Part shown: piece after piece, positions 35,276-43,780 of the stretch
How positions within the stretch are numbered: the first letter of the stretch is position 1
How the letters are laid out: each line of letters begins with the position of its first letter
NCBI RefSeq assembly: GCF_007753265.1
Contig: NZ_CP036349.1
Span: forward strand, 3,567,363-3,631,362
Source of the DNA: Botrimarina mediterranea
GTDB lineage: Bacteria > Planctomycetota > Planctomycetia > Pirellulales > Lacipirellulaceae
Length of the DNA stretch: 64,000 nt
Reading direction: 5' to 3'
The notes under the pieces: generated by a model
Databases searched by the model: none
What the model was told of the DNA's origin: nothing
What the model saw: only the letters and a program-made list of their open reading frames with translations
Translations under genes and position numbers: made by a program

Positions 35276-36721
35276 GTGAGCGAGTTGTGCGATTTTGGCC
35301 TGATTGGCCTGGCCGTTATGGGCGAAAACCTGGCCCTCAACGTCGAGAGCCGCGGCAACCGCGTCGCGGTCTACAACCGCACGACCAGCGTGATGGAGGA
35401 CTTCGTCAACGGCCGGGCGAAGGGGAAGGCGTTCGTCGGTTGCAAAACGGTGGAAGAACTTTGCAAGAGCCTCAAGCGCCCGCGCAAGGTCATGATGATG
35501 GTCAAGGCGGGCCCCGCCGTGGACGCCGTGATCAAAGAGCTGACGCCCTACCTCGAGCCGGGCGACATCATCATCGACGGCGGCAACACCTACTACGCCG
35601 ACACCGAACGGCGCACCAAAGAAGTCGAGGCGGCGGGCTTCCTCTACTCGGGCACGGGCGTCTCCGGCGGTGAAGAGGGCGCCCTCAAGGGCCCCAGCAT
35701 GATGCCGGGCGGCTCGCCCGACTCGTGGCCGCACCTCAAGCCGATCTTCCAGGCGATCGCCGCCAAGGTTGGGCCCAATGGCGACATCCCTTGCTGCGAG
35801 TGGGTCGGCCCCCGCGGCGCCGGGCACTATGTGAAGATGGTGCACAACGGCATCGAGTACGGCGACATGCAGCTGATCTGCGAGGCCTACTCGATGCTCA
35901 AGGAGGGCCTCGGCCTCAGCAACGACGAGCTGTACGAGGTCTTCGCCGAATGGAATACGGGCGAACTCGACAGCTATCTGATCGAGATCACCCGCGACAT
36001 CTTCAGCGTCAAGGACCCTGAGACCGGCAAAGACATGGTCGATTTGGTGCTCGACACGGCCGGCGCCAAGGGGACTGGCAAGTGGATGAGCCAACTGGCG
36101 CTCGACCTCGGCGTGCCGAGCACGCTGGTGACCGAAGCCGTCTACGCCCGTGGCCTCTCGGCTCGCAAAGACGAGCGCGTCCGCGCCAGCAAACTGCTGA
36201 AGGGACCCAACCCGAAGTACGCGGGCGACAAAAAGCAGTTCATCGAGCAGGTGCGTCAGGCGCTCTACGCCTCGAAGATCGTTAGCTACGCGCAGGGCTT
36301 CGTGCAATTACAGGCGGCTGCGGTCGAGCACGACTGGCCGCTCAACTACGGCGACTGCGCGATGCTGTGGCGTGGCGGCTGCATCATCCGCGCCGTGTTC
36401 CTCGACCGCATCAAGGAAGCGTTCGACAAGAGCCCGAAGCTCGAGAATCTTCTCCTGGCGCCCTATTTTGCCGACGCGGTGGACAAGGCCCAAGACGCCT
36501 GGCGTCACGTCGTGTCGCAAGCGGCCCTACTGGGCATCCCCGTCCCGGCGTTCTACACGGCCCTGGCGTACTACGACGGCTTCCGCCGCGAACGCCTGCC
36601 CGCGAACCTGCTGCAATCACAACGCGACTACTTCGGCGCCCACACCTACGAACGGACCGACAAGCCACGCGGGGAGTTTTTCCATACGGAGTGGATTGAG
36701 CTGCGGAAGGATCCTTCGTGA
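35276..36721 (+). CDS. gnd: 6-phosphogluconate dehydrogenase, decarboxylating
   Basis: 481 residues from a GTG at 35276 (family 470-480); a longer frame from 35240 adds 12 residues unlike the family. NADP-binding GLIGLAVMGENLALNVES, then VSGGEEGALKGPSMMPGG and the catalytic lysine in AGHYVKMVHNGIEYGDM; the C-terminus has FHTEW. It oxidises 6-phosphogluconate to ribulose-5-phosphate, CO2 and NADPH. zwf lies 660 bp downstream on the same strand, so the oxidative pentose-phosphate steps are grouped here. No pgl (6-phosphogluconolactonase) is visible in between. Confidence 0.96.
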   Translation: MSELCDFGLIGLAVMGENLALNVESRGNRVAVYNRTTSVMEDFVNGRAKGKAFVGCKTVEELCKSLKRPRKVMMMVKAGPAVDAVIKELTPYLEPGDIIIDGGNTYYADTERRTKEVEAAGFLYSGTGVSGGEEGALKGPSMMPGGSPDSWPHLKPIFQAIAAKVGPNGDIPCCEWVGPRGAGHYVKMVHNGIEYGDMQLICEAYSMLKEGLGLSNDELYEVFAEWNTGELDSYLIEITRDIFSVKDPETGKDMVDLVLDTAGAKGTGKWMSQLALDLGVPSTLVTEAVYARGLSARKDERVRASKLLKGPNPKYAGDKKQFIEQVRQALYASKIVSYAQGFVQLQAAAVEHDWPLNYGDCAMLWRGGCIIRAVFLDRIKEAFDKSPKLENLLLAPYFADAVDKAQDAWRHVVSQAALLGIPVPAFYTALAYYDGFRRERLPANLLQSQRDYFGAHTYERTDKPRGEFFHTEWIELRKDPS

Positions 36722-36772
36722 GGCTGGTTAACCACAGAGGCACGGAGGGCGCGGAGAAAGGTCGAGTAATTG

Positions 36773-37261
36773 ATGTCGGAAGAGCGACATATCAAGATCG
36801 AGATACCGGTTCCTCGACTTCGGTTATCGAGACTCGCAAGATTTTCACTGCGGTCGATGCTGATTGTGATCGGGTTGGTCGCGTTAGTGCTTGCAGTTGA
36901 CCAACGGGCGAGACAAATCGAGCGAGCTCAGCACTACGACGGTTACTTCTTTGTCATCGTACGCTCACAGCAAGGCATGAATACCATGCAAGTGCGGTGC
37001 AGTAGATTTCGAGACCTTCATGAACTGACCGCTTCAACGGAGCCGTGGGCGGGATTGAAGAACAATGGGATTGACCGACACGCTGATTGGCCGCCGAAAG
37101 TTTGGTTGACGCGAACCGATTGGTCCGCTGCAACAAGAGAGAAAGCGATTGACATTGCTTGCGGTGGGACGTTTGACGAACCCGAATACTCGGACAACCC
37201 TCAACTGAAGATTGGCGACAGGCTGTTTTTTGACTTCGTTGCCGGCGGACATAAGCAGTAA
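36773..37261 (+). CDS. Small single-pass membrane protein, AT-richer
   Basis: 162 residues from ATG 36773, with GGAGAAAGG about 11 nt upstream. The N-terminal FSLRSMLIVIGLVALVLAV is a membrane segment of the 'R-x-SLR-x-LL' type found at the start of many planctomycete proteins of unknown function. The rest is soluble (residues 45-162), Trp- and Asp-rich, unrecognised. Its composition is lower in G+C than gnd and zwf, and matching inverted phrases (accacagaggcacggagg near 36731 and its complement near 37347) bracket it, as if the gene came in between. Confidence 0.55.
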   Translation: MSEERHIKIEIPVPRLRLSRLARFSLRSMLIVIGLVALVLAVDQRARQIERAQHYDGYFFVIVRSQQGMNTMQVRCSRFRDLHELTASTEPWAGLKNNGIDRHADWPPKVWLTRTDWSAATREKAIDIACGGTFDEPEYSDNPQLKIGDRLFFDFVAGGHKQ

Positions 37262-37382
37262 CGTAGTGCCCGACGCTTCAACCGCAACGGATCGCGGGAC
37301 GTCAGGCACAGCCTGACCTACGAAGCTGACCTTCCTCCCTCTTTGCGTCCTCTGTGCCTCCGTGGTTAACTAAACGACCCCC

Positions 37383-38840
37383 ATGCCGCACACCATCGTT
37401 ATCTTCGGCGCCTCGGGCGACCTCACCAGCCGCAAGCTGATCCCTGCGCTGTACAACCTCAAGCGCAAGAAACGTTTGCCGGAGGATGCGCGGATCGTGG
37501 GCTTTAGCCGCACCGCGTTTTCGCATGACGAGTGGCGGAAGGACCTGCGGGCAACGACGCAGGAGTTCGCTGGCGATAAGTTCAAGCCGGAGGTTTGGGA
37601 CGAGTTTGCCAAGCAGGTCTTCTATCACGCCGGCGACATCGGCGACCAAGCCGACTTCGTCGCGCTCGGCAAGTTCCTTGGCGAACTTGAAGGCGGTCAG
37701 AACGCATCGCGGGTCTATTACCTCTCGACAGCGCCGCGGTTCTATGGGCAGGCGGTCGAACAGCTCGGCAAGGCGGGGCTCGCTTGCGAGGACGGCGGCT
37801 GTGACCGCCGCGTGGTTATCGAGAAGCCTTTCGGCATCGACCTCGCTTCGGCCAAGGCCTTGAACAACACCGTGCATGCTCACTTCAAGGAGCATCAGGT
37901 CTATCGCATCGACCACTACCTCGGCAAAGAGACGGTCCAGAACCTGTTCGTGCTGCGGTTCGCCAACGCGATCTTTGAGCCGATCTGGAACCGACAGTAC
38001 ATCGACCACGTGCAGATCACCGTGGCCGAGGAGGTCAATGTCGGCAGCCGCGCCGGGTACTACGACTCGGCGGGCGTGGTGCGGGATATGATCCAGAACC
38101 ACCTGCTGCAGCTGCTGATGGTCACCGCGATGGAGCCGCCCGCGCGCTACGCGGCCGACCCGGTGCGTGACGAGAAGGTGAAGGTGCTGCTCGCGGTCCG
38201 TCCGAAGACGCCCAAGGACATCGCCCGCGACACGGTCCGCGCCCAGTACGACGGCTACCTCAAAGCCGAGGGCGTGCCGGAGAATAGCAAAACGGCGACC
38301 TTTGCGGCGATCAAGCTGGGGATCGACAACTGGCGTTGGCAGGGGGTGCCGTTCTATCTGCGGAGCGGCAAGGCGATGAGCTGCCGCACGACACAGATCG
38401 TCATCCAGTTCCGCCAGCCGCCGCACATGCTGTTCAAGGAAGGGCCCAAGACGATCCGCGACGCCAACCGCCTAATCATCCAGGTGCAGCCGGCCGAGGG
38501 GATCCAGATGCACTTCCAAACGAAGGTCCCCGACGCCGGCATGACGATGCGGCAGACCGACCTCGACTTCAACTACCAGAAGAACTTCGGCGGCAGCATC
38601 CCCGAGGCGTACGAGCGGCTGCTGCTCGACGCGATCGAAGGGGACGCGAGCCTCTTCGCCCGCGCCGACGAGGTCGAAGCCGCGTGGGGCATCTGCGACC
38701 CGATCCTTAACACCTGGGCCGCGACCGACCAGCCGAAGCTGTTAACGTACGAGCCCGGCGGCTGGGGCCCGGTCGAATGCACCGAGTGGATGGCGGCGCA
38801 GCGCCGCGAATGGTTCGATGCTTGTCCCGTTTTGCACTGA
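37383..38840 (+). CDS. zwf: Glucose-6-phosphate 1-dehydrogenase
   Basis: 485 residues. NADP-binding FGASGDLTSRKLIPALYNL, substrate site RIDHYLGKETVQN, YYLSTAPRFYG and RVVIEKPFG are the family landmarks. It oxidises glucose-6-phosphate to 6-phosphogluconolactone, feeding gnd upstream. ATG at 37383 begins the conserved TIVIFGASGDL at residue 5. The end of the gene is followed by a TTAGC-type palindromic repeat that reaches the ribE start. Confidence 0.97.
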   Translation: MPHTIVIFGASGDLTSRKLIPALYNLKRKKRLPEDARIVGFSRTAFSHDEWRKDLRATTQEFAGDKFKPEVWDEFAKQVFYHAGDIGDQADFVALGKFLGELEGGQNASRVYYLSTAPRFYGQAVEQLGKAGLACEDGGCDRRVVIEKPFGIDLASAKALNNTVHAHFKEHQVYRIDHYLGKETVQNLFVLRFANAIFEPIWNRQYIDHVQITVAEEVNVGSRAGYYDSAGVVRDMIQNHLLQLLMVTAMEPPARYAADPVRDEKVKVLLAVRPKTPKDIARDTVRAQYDGYLKAEGVPENSKTATFAAIKLGIDNWRWQGVPFYLRSGKAMSCRTTQIVIQFRQPPHMLFKEGPKTIRDANRLIIQVQPAEGIQMHFQTKVPDAGMTMRQTDLDFNYQKNFGGSIPEAYERLLLDAIEGDASLFARADEVEAAWGICDPILNTWAATDQPKLLTYEPGGWGPVECTEWMAAQRREWFDACPVLH

Positions 38841-38846
38841 CGTGCG

Positions 38847-38938
38847 AGCGGTTAGCAGTTAGCGGTTAGCTGTTAGCCAAGAAGGGCCGCTTTGCGGCTT
38901 AGCCTGCTAACCGCCAACGCCTAACCGCTAACCGCTTC
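38847..38938. repeat. TTAGC/GGTTAGC palindromic repeat abutting ribE
   Basis: GCGGTTAGCAGTTAGCGGTTAGC-type units from about 38848 face complementary GCTAACCGC units that end at 38938, with a small GCCGC/GCGGC hairpin in between. The last base of the repeat touches the ATG of ribE at 38939, so it forms the 5' leader of that gene. A related array lies next to the ilvD start at 25071. Confidence 0.85.
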
Positions 38939-39562
38939 ATGTTCACCGGCCTCGTTCAATCCCTCGCTGAAGTCGTCTCGCTCGCCGAAGAAGGGCCCGG
39001 CGTGCGGCTGACGGTGCGTGACGCGTTGATTGCCGGCAGTGTGGCGATTGGCGACAGTGTTTGCATCAACGGCTGCTGCTTGACGGTCGTTGGGATTGAA
39101 GGCGATGCGGTCGCGTTTCAGGCGGGGAGCGAGACGCTCTCGCGCACGAATCTTGGCGACCTAAAAGCCGGTAGCCGAGTGAATCTCGAGCCCTCGCTGA
39201 AGGCCGGCGACCAACTCGGCGGGCACTATGTTACGGGCCACGTCGACTGCCTCGGCGTTGTTGATGCGATTGAGCCAGAAGGTGATTGGTCGAAGTATTG
39301 GTTCCACGTCCCTGCTATTCAAATCCGCCAGATGGCGAGCAAGGGCTCCGTAGCGGTTGACGGCGTTAGTTTGACGCTCGTCGATGTCGAAGACTTGCCA
39401 CCCGTTGTTGGTTTGGCGCAGGGGGGACGGTTCAGTGTGGCGCTGATTCCGCACACGCTTGGCGTCACGACGCTCGGCGGCCGCAAGGTCGGCGACCACG
39501 TCAACATCGAGACCGACGTGCTGGCGAAGTATGTCGAGCGGCAATTGGCGGGGCGGCAGTAG
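38939..39562 (+). CDS. ribE: Riboflavin synthase, alpha subunit
   Basis: 207 residues forming two similar barrels: the N-terminal MFTGLVQ with NGCCLTVVGIEGDAV, LEPSLKAGDQLGGHYVTGHV, and the second half with ASKGSVAVDGVSLTLVDV and FSVALIPHTLGVTTLGG. It makes riboflavin from two lumazines. The usual residues Cys47-type NGCCLT and GHVD are present. No FMN riboswitch is visible upstream; the leader is occupied by a repeat. Downstream begins a palindromic repeat. Confidence 0.95.
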   Translation: MFTGLVQSLAEVVSLAEEGPGVRLTVRDALIAGSVAIGDSVCINGCCLTVVGIEGDAVAFQAGSETLSRTNLGDLKAGSRVNLEPSLKAGDQLGGHYVTGHVDCLGVVDAIEPEGDWSKYWFHVPAIQIRQMASKGSVAVDGVSLTLVDVEDLPPVVGLAQGGRFSVALIPHTLGVTTLGGRKVGDHVNIETDVLAKYVERQLAGRQ

Positions 39563-39611
39563 GAACCACACGACGCCAAGAACGCCAGGAATCGCCAAGA
39601 ATTCTAGCGAG

Positions 39612-40946
39612 CTATGACACGGTGCTTGTTAGCGGCTCTGCCGCTGCCGAGCTAGCGTTGGTTGGTCGGGCGAAGTGAACTAGCAGCACCGCGCCGATGG
39701 CGAGTGAGCCTACTGCAATCCAGAAGGAGAGCAGCGTGAAGAGGCTTAGGTAACTCTGCGCTACAAGCAGCGGCTTAGCAAACATGACGACGACGTAGCT
39801 GAAGTAGCCCGCGGCGTCCGCCACACAGATCAGGAAGCCAAGGTTTGCGCGTTCGCCATAGAGCGCGATCAAACGCTCGAAGACAGTGGTGTGATAGGCA
39901 ACGTACGGAATGTAGGCTCCGAGGCCGATGAGCACCATGAACATAAAGGGGTCGAGCAGTCCCGCCGAGCGACCTAGCAAGCTCAGCAGCACGAGCACCA
40001 AGCCGAACAGCACCAGCACGAGCGAGAAGAGCATCGCCGACCGGTTGGGTTTGATCCACGCGGCGCCGCCGTTAATGACGATCACACCGAGCATGACCCA
40101 CATCTCGGAGATCGCGAAGACCGACGGCGCGCCGCTGTGCCCGAGGTCGCGCCAGATCTCGACGGCGAAATCGTCGCGTAGGCTTCGCAGCACGGTGAGA
40201 GCAACGAAGATCGCCACCAGGCCTGTCAGCACCAGCGCATGTCGGCGGAAGAAGGCGGCCCGGCTGGCGCGGTCCATCGGGACACGCTCGGTGCGATGAA
40301 CGACGTCGGCGGCGCTTGGCGGCGGCGTCTGGCTGAGCATCCAGACCGCGAGCGTCAAGGGCATAACAAAGATGGCGCCAACCAGGAACGGCATCCAGAA
40401 CTCGCCGACGCCGCCTTCCACCAGCATCCAGCGTCCGATCGACTTTACCGCGCCGGACGACACGATGAAGCTCGCACACAACCCAGCGGAAAGGACCTCG
40501 GTAAGGCGCCGCCCCTCAAGGAATGACACGACGAGTCCGAAGACCATCCCCAGTGGGAGCCCGTTGAGGAACAGCATCGGGAAGTTGTAGGGCGGTGGGA
40601 CGAGCGCGAACCCTAACAGGGCGACCTCGGCTAGTCCGATCAGCGCGAGGATGGACGCCGCGCGGCGGCCGGCGGGCATCTCGGCGATTACCTTGACGCC
40701 GATGAACTTCGAGAGCGTGTAGCCGGCGACTTGCACGGCGACGAGCACCGCTTTGTAGCTGAGCCCCATCAACGAAATATCAGCAAACTCCGCGGCCGTG
40801 AAAGGCTTGCGGAACGCGTACATACAGAAATAGGTCGTGAACGCGGCGACAATGCAGTAGGTTGAGAACGCCGTCGGGCTTGCTCGATCTAGCCAGGCCG
40901 TTATCCGCGAACGAGGGGCCGAGGCCGTTGGCGACTCGAGTGACAT
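39612..40946 (-). CDS. MFS-type membrane transporter, DUF5690-like
   Basis: 444 residues with about 12 membrane segments: YCIVAAFTTYFCMYAFRKPF at the start, ASILALIGLAEVALLGFALV, PLTLAVWMLS, a loop with TPPPSAADVVHRTERVPM in the middle, VLTGLVAIFVALTVLRSL and so on. I believe this is the DUF5690 family, which has MFS topology and no known substrate. It sits in the same strand as, and 126 bp after, the XylR-type regulator and near aminophosphonate enzymes, so uptake of an aminophosphonate is a reasonable guess, not shown. Confidence 0.75.
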   Translation of the reverse strand: MSLESPTASAPRSRITAWLDRASPTAFSTYCIVAAFTTYFCMYAFRKPFTAAEFADISLMGLSYKAVLVAVQVAGYTLSKFIGVKVIAEMPAGRRAASILALIGLAEVALLGFALVPPPYNFPMLFLNGLPLGMVFGLVVSFLEGRRLTEVLSAGLCASFIVSSGAVKSIGRWMLVEGGVGEFWMPFLVGAIFVMPLTLAVWMLSQTPPPSAADVVHRTERVPMDRASRAAFFRRHALVLTGLVAIFVALTVLRSLRDDFAVEIWRDLGHSGAPSVFAISEMWVMLGVIVINGGAAWIKPNRSAMLFSLVLVLFGLVLVLLSLLGRSAGLLDPFMFMVLIGLGAYIPYVAYHTTVFERLIALYGERANLGFLICVADAAGYFSYVVVMFAKPLLVAQSYLSLFTLLSFWIAVGSLAIGAVLLVHFARPTNASSAAAEPLTSTVS

Positions 40947-41072
40947 ATCGCGTGGCTTATCCTTGGACGGAAACGGAATCGAATCCCAAGCTAACCTTCG
41001 ACTATCAAGATTGTGCGAAGCCGTTCTGCAATGGCCGTGCGATCTTGATTAGAACAATCGGCGTCGACACTC

Positions 41073-42263
41073 TCATGGTTTCGCTATCGGCACGGCGGTG
41101 CGATGGCGGCTTAGCCGCTTGCGGAATTGCGAGGGGGTCGCGTTGAGTTCGCGACGGAACGCCCTGGTGAGCAGCTCCGGGCGATCGAACCCACACTGCG
41201 AGGCGATCTTGGTGATTGGCAGTTCGGTATCGCACAGCAGCGCCAGCGCGCGCTCGACGCGGATGCGGCGGATTTCTTCGCGAGGCGTGCGGCCGAGATG
41301 GCGGCGGAAGCCGATCTCCAGAGCGCGGCGGCTTAGCGGCACTTCACGGAGGATGTCGCGGATTCGCAGCTCGCCGGCGTGATGTTCTCGAATATAGCGG
41401 ATCGCGTCGGCGAGCATCTCGTCGGGGACGGCGACCTGGTCAGTCGATTGGCGGGTGATGATCCGACGTGGCGGCAAGAGGACGTTCGTGCTGCGGAGTG
41501 GTTGGCCCGACATGATCTGGTCGAGCATCTCCGCCGCGCGGTAGCCGACATCGACGGGGCTCTGATCGACCCCCGAGAGAGGCGGGCTCGAGATCCGCGA
41601 GCTGAGCTCGTCGTGCTCGCCACCGAGGACAGCGATGTCGTCCGGCACCAGAATGCCCGACTGCGCGCAGGCTTCGGTTATTTGTCGCGCTTGCAAGTCG
41701 TCGAACGCCAAGAGCGCCACGGGGCGTGGCTGCCGCAAGAGCCATTCAGAAAGTTCGGCAAGTTGCTCCTCGGAATCGAGCCGAGAGAACCTCTCGTGGT
41801 CGGGAGCAAAGCGATCGCAGACGTGGCCCACCCGCTGCAAGGCTTCGACGAACGCTTCGCCGAGACGGTCGTGATAGCTGGGGCGCAGCGTTGAGCCGCA
41901 ATAGGCGAACTGGCGGTAGCCGTTGTCGAGAAAGTAGCGGGCCGCCATCTCGGCGGCGGCGGCCTCGTCACAGGTGCAACGGGGGATCAGGTCTTCACCG
42001 TATCGGAACCACGAGACGTTCACAGCCGGGGTGCGACCGGCGATCAGCTGCTCGGCCAAGGCGCGGTGTGTGATGCGAGCGACGACGCCGTCACCCTTCC
42101 ACTTCTCGGGGAGCAGCATGCGATCGTATTTCCCGCGGGGCTCGAGCGAGAAAAGCCAGCGGCGACCGTGGACTTTCGCGTACTCGGCGACGCCCTCGAT
42201 GAGCCCGGCGCCCCACGAAGTTGCGGTGTCGATCAACAGTGCGATTCGCTTCTGTTCCTTCAT
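41073..42263 (-). CDS. XylR-type transcriptional regulator (LacI-like sensor + AraC HTH)
   Basis: 396 residues from ATG 42263 (MKEQKRIALLIDTATSWGAG). Residues 5-280 form the periplasmic-binding-protein type effector domain (LLPEKWKGDGVVARI, LAEQLIAGRTPAVNVSWF, VPDDIAVLGGEHDELSSR). Residues 290-390 hold the two-helix-turn-helix AraC domain (IRDILREVPLSRRALEIGF, LPITKIASQCGFDRPELL, FRRELNATPSQFRKRL). Earlier in-frame codons back to 42845 give unrelated low-complexity sequence. It is divergent from the class III PLP enzyme gene, 211 bp apart, so it likely controls that promoter and perhaps the transporter gene behind it. Planctomycete XylR-like regulators usually sense sugars; here the context suggests another ligand. 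Confidence 0.85.
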   Translation of the reverse strand: MKEQKRIALLIDTATSWGAGLIEGVAEYAKVHGRRWLFSLEPRGKYDRMLLPEKWKGDGVVARITHRALAEQLIAGRTPAVNVSWFRYGEDLIPRCTCDEAAAAEMAARYFLDNGYRQFAYCGSTLRPSYHDRLGEAFVEALQRVGHVCDRFAPDHERFSRLDSEEQLAELSEWLLRQPRPVALLAFDDLQARQITEACAQSGILVPDDIAVLGGEHDELSSRISSPPLSGVDQSPVDVGYRAAEMLDQIMSGQPLRSTNVLLPPRRIITRQSTDQVAVPDEMLADAIRYIREHHAGELRIRDILREVPLSRRALEIGFRRHLGRTPREEIRRIRVERALALLCDTELPITKIASQCGFDRPELLTRAFRRELNATPSQFRKRLSRHRTAVPIAKP

Positions 42264-42474
42264 CTTCGAGTTGCCCTTGGCGCCAACTGAATCGTCGGGA
42301 GGTAAGACAATGAATTGAAAGCCCTCGTCGCCAGCACTCAGTTCGATCCACTCTGCGCGAATCGCGCGGTGAAATGCGTGCGGAGTCGTGGCGGTCTCAA
42401 TCGACGCCGAATAGTCTCGGGCCTTCAATCGACAGCCACGATCTTTTATCGCCGCGGTAGTGTGGCGCCCAACC

Positions 42475-43770
42475 ATGAAGAATCCGAGAAGCCGAGTTCT
42501 CGCCGCGTTCCCCGCCGGCAGCAACGGCGAGTTCAACCTGCCAGAAGAACTGGCCACCGTCGTCGCCCGCGGCGAGGGATGCCGGCTCTGGACGGCCGAG
42601 GGGCGCGAAATGCTCGACTTCTCGATGGGGTGGGGGTCGGTGCTTGTGGGGCACGCCGACGAACGGATTACCAGCCGGGTCGCCGAGCGACTGGGCCGCG
42701 GGACGAACTTCGCGACCGTTACGGAGGCTTCGCTGGAATTAGCCGAACGCCTCATCGGCATGAGCCCGGCGTGTGAGCAGGTGCGGTTCTGCGCTTCGGG
42801 CACCGAAGCGACGATGTACTGCCTGCGGCTGGCGCGGGCCCACACGGGTCGTCAAACGGTTCTGCGCTTCGAGGGCGCCTACCACGGCGCGCACGACGTA
42901 GGCGTCACAAGCCTGTTTCCCTCGAAGCGGCTCGACTATCCGCTGGCAGAACCTTCCAGCGATGGTCTCGTCGCTCACGAGGGTGGCCGGGTGCTGGTCG
43001 CCCCGTTTAACAACGCCGAGCTTGCCAGCAACCTTATCGCGGAGAATGCGGACGAATTGGCGGCGGTGATCGTCGAGCCGTTGCAACGCTGTCTTCCGCC
43101 CGTGGAAGGCTTCCTCGAGACCCTACGCGAATCGACACAGCGGCACGGCGTACTATTGGTCTTCGACGAAGTCGTCACGGGCTTCCGCCTGGCTTTTGGC
43201 GGAGCTCAGGCCTACTACGGCGTGAAGCCGGACTTGGTGGCCTACGGCAAAGCGTTGGGTGGCGGGTTGCCGATTGGCGTCTTTGGAGGGCGCGGCGACG
43301 TGATGGACCTTGCGCGGGAGGATCGCGCCGGCCGCGGAAGTTATGTCTGGACCGCATCGACGCTCGGTGGAAACCCTCTATCGGCGACGGCCGCACTCGC
43401 CACGCTCGATGTCCTATCGACGGAAGGCGTCTACGAGCAACTTCACGATCTAGGCGACTACCTGCGGGACGGGATGCGTCGCGTGCTCGACGGGCTTTCG
43501 ATCGAGGCGCACGTCCTCGGCGACGGCCCGCTCGCTCAATTTGCGCTGGTACCGGCGGCGCCGCACGACTATCGCACCAGCCAGCACCGCGACCCGTTGG
43601 CGGCGCGGCGAGTGATGCTGGAACTGTTCAAGCGCGGGGTCTTCCTCAATCCGATGGGAACGAAGCTCTATCTGTCACTGGCGCACAGCGAAGCGGATTG
43701 CGAGGCGTTCCTCGAACGATTTGCCGAGACCCTTGAAGCAAGCGAGCTAGCGGAAGCTCATGTTTCTTGA
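42475..43770 (+). CDS. Class III PLP-dependent aminotransferase-fold enzyme (aminophosphonate context)
   Basis: 431 residues of the glutamate-1-semialdehyde aminomutase-like class: VRFCASGTEATMYCLRLARA, FEGAYHGAHDVG, VIVEPLQRCLPP, LLVFDEVVTGFRLAFGG and the Schiff-base lysine in YGKALGGGLPIGVFGG. The ATG at 42475 is preferred over a GTG at 42460. Class III members next to phosphonate genes include the (R)-1-hydroxy-2-aminoethylphosphonate ammonia-lyase (PbfA) and aminoethylphosphonate transaminases; either would give phosphonoacetaldehyde. Convergent and 10 bp from the FAD oxidase gene. General GSA aminomutase function (hemL) is the alternative, but the neighbours speak against it. Confidence 0.78.
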   Translation: MKNPRSRVLAAFPAGSNGEFNLPEELATVVARGEGCRLWTAEGREMLDFSMGWGSVLVGHADERITSRVAERLGRGTNFATVTEASLELAERLIGMSPACEQVRFCASGTEATMYCLRLARAHTGRQTVLRFEGAYHGAHDVGVTSLFPSKRLDYPLAEPSSDGLVAHEGGRVLVAPFNNAELASNLIAENADELAAVIVEPLQRCLPPVEGFLETLRESTQRHGVLLVFDEVVTGFRLAFGGAQAYYGVKPDLVAYGKALGGGLPIGVFGGRGDVMDLAREDRAGRGSYVWTASTLGGNPLSATAALATLDVLSTEGVYEQLHDLGDYLRDGMRRVLDGLSIEAHVLGDGPLAQFALVPAAPHDYRTSQHRDPLAARRVMLELFKRGVFLNPMGTKLYLSLAHSEADCEAFLERFAETLEASELAEAHVS

Positions 43771-43780
43771 GCCGCAGGCG

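Noticed and set aside
38847-38938. Possible FMN riboswitch before ribE
   Set aside because: The leader is a TTAGC palindrome; none of the conserved RFN-element segments is visible.
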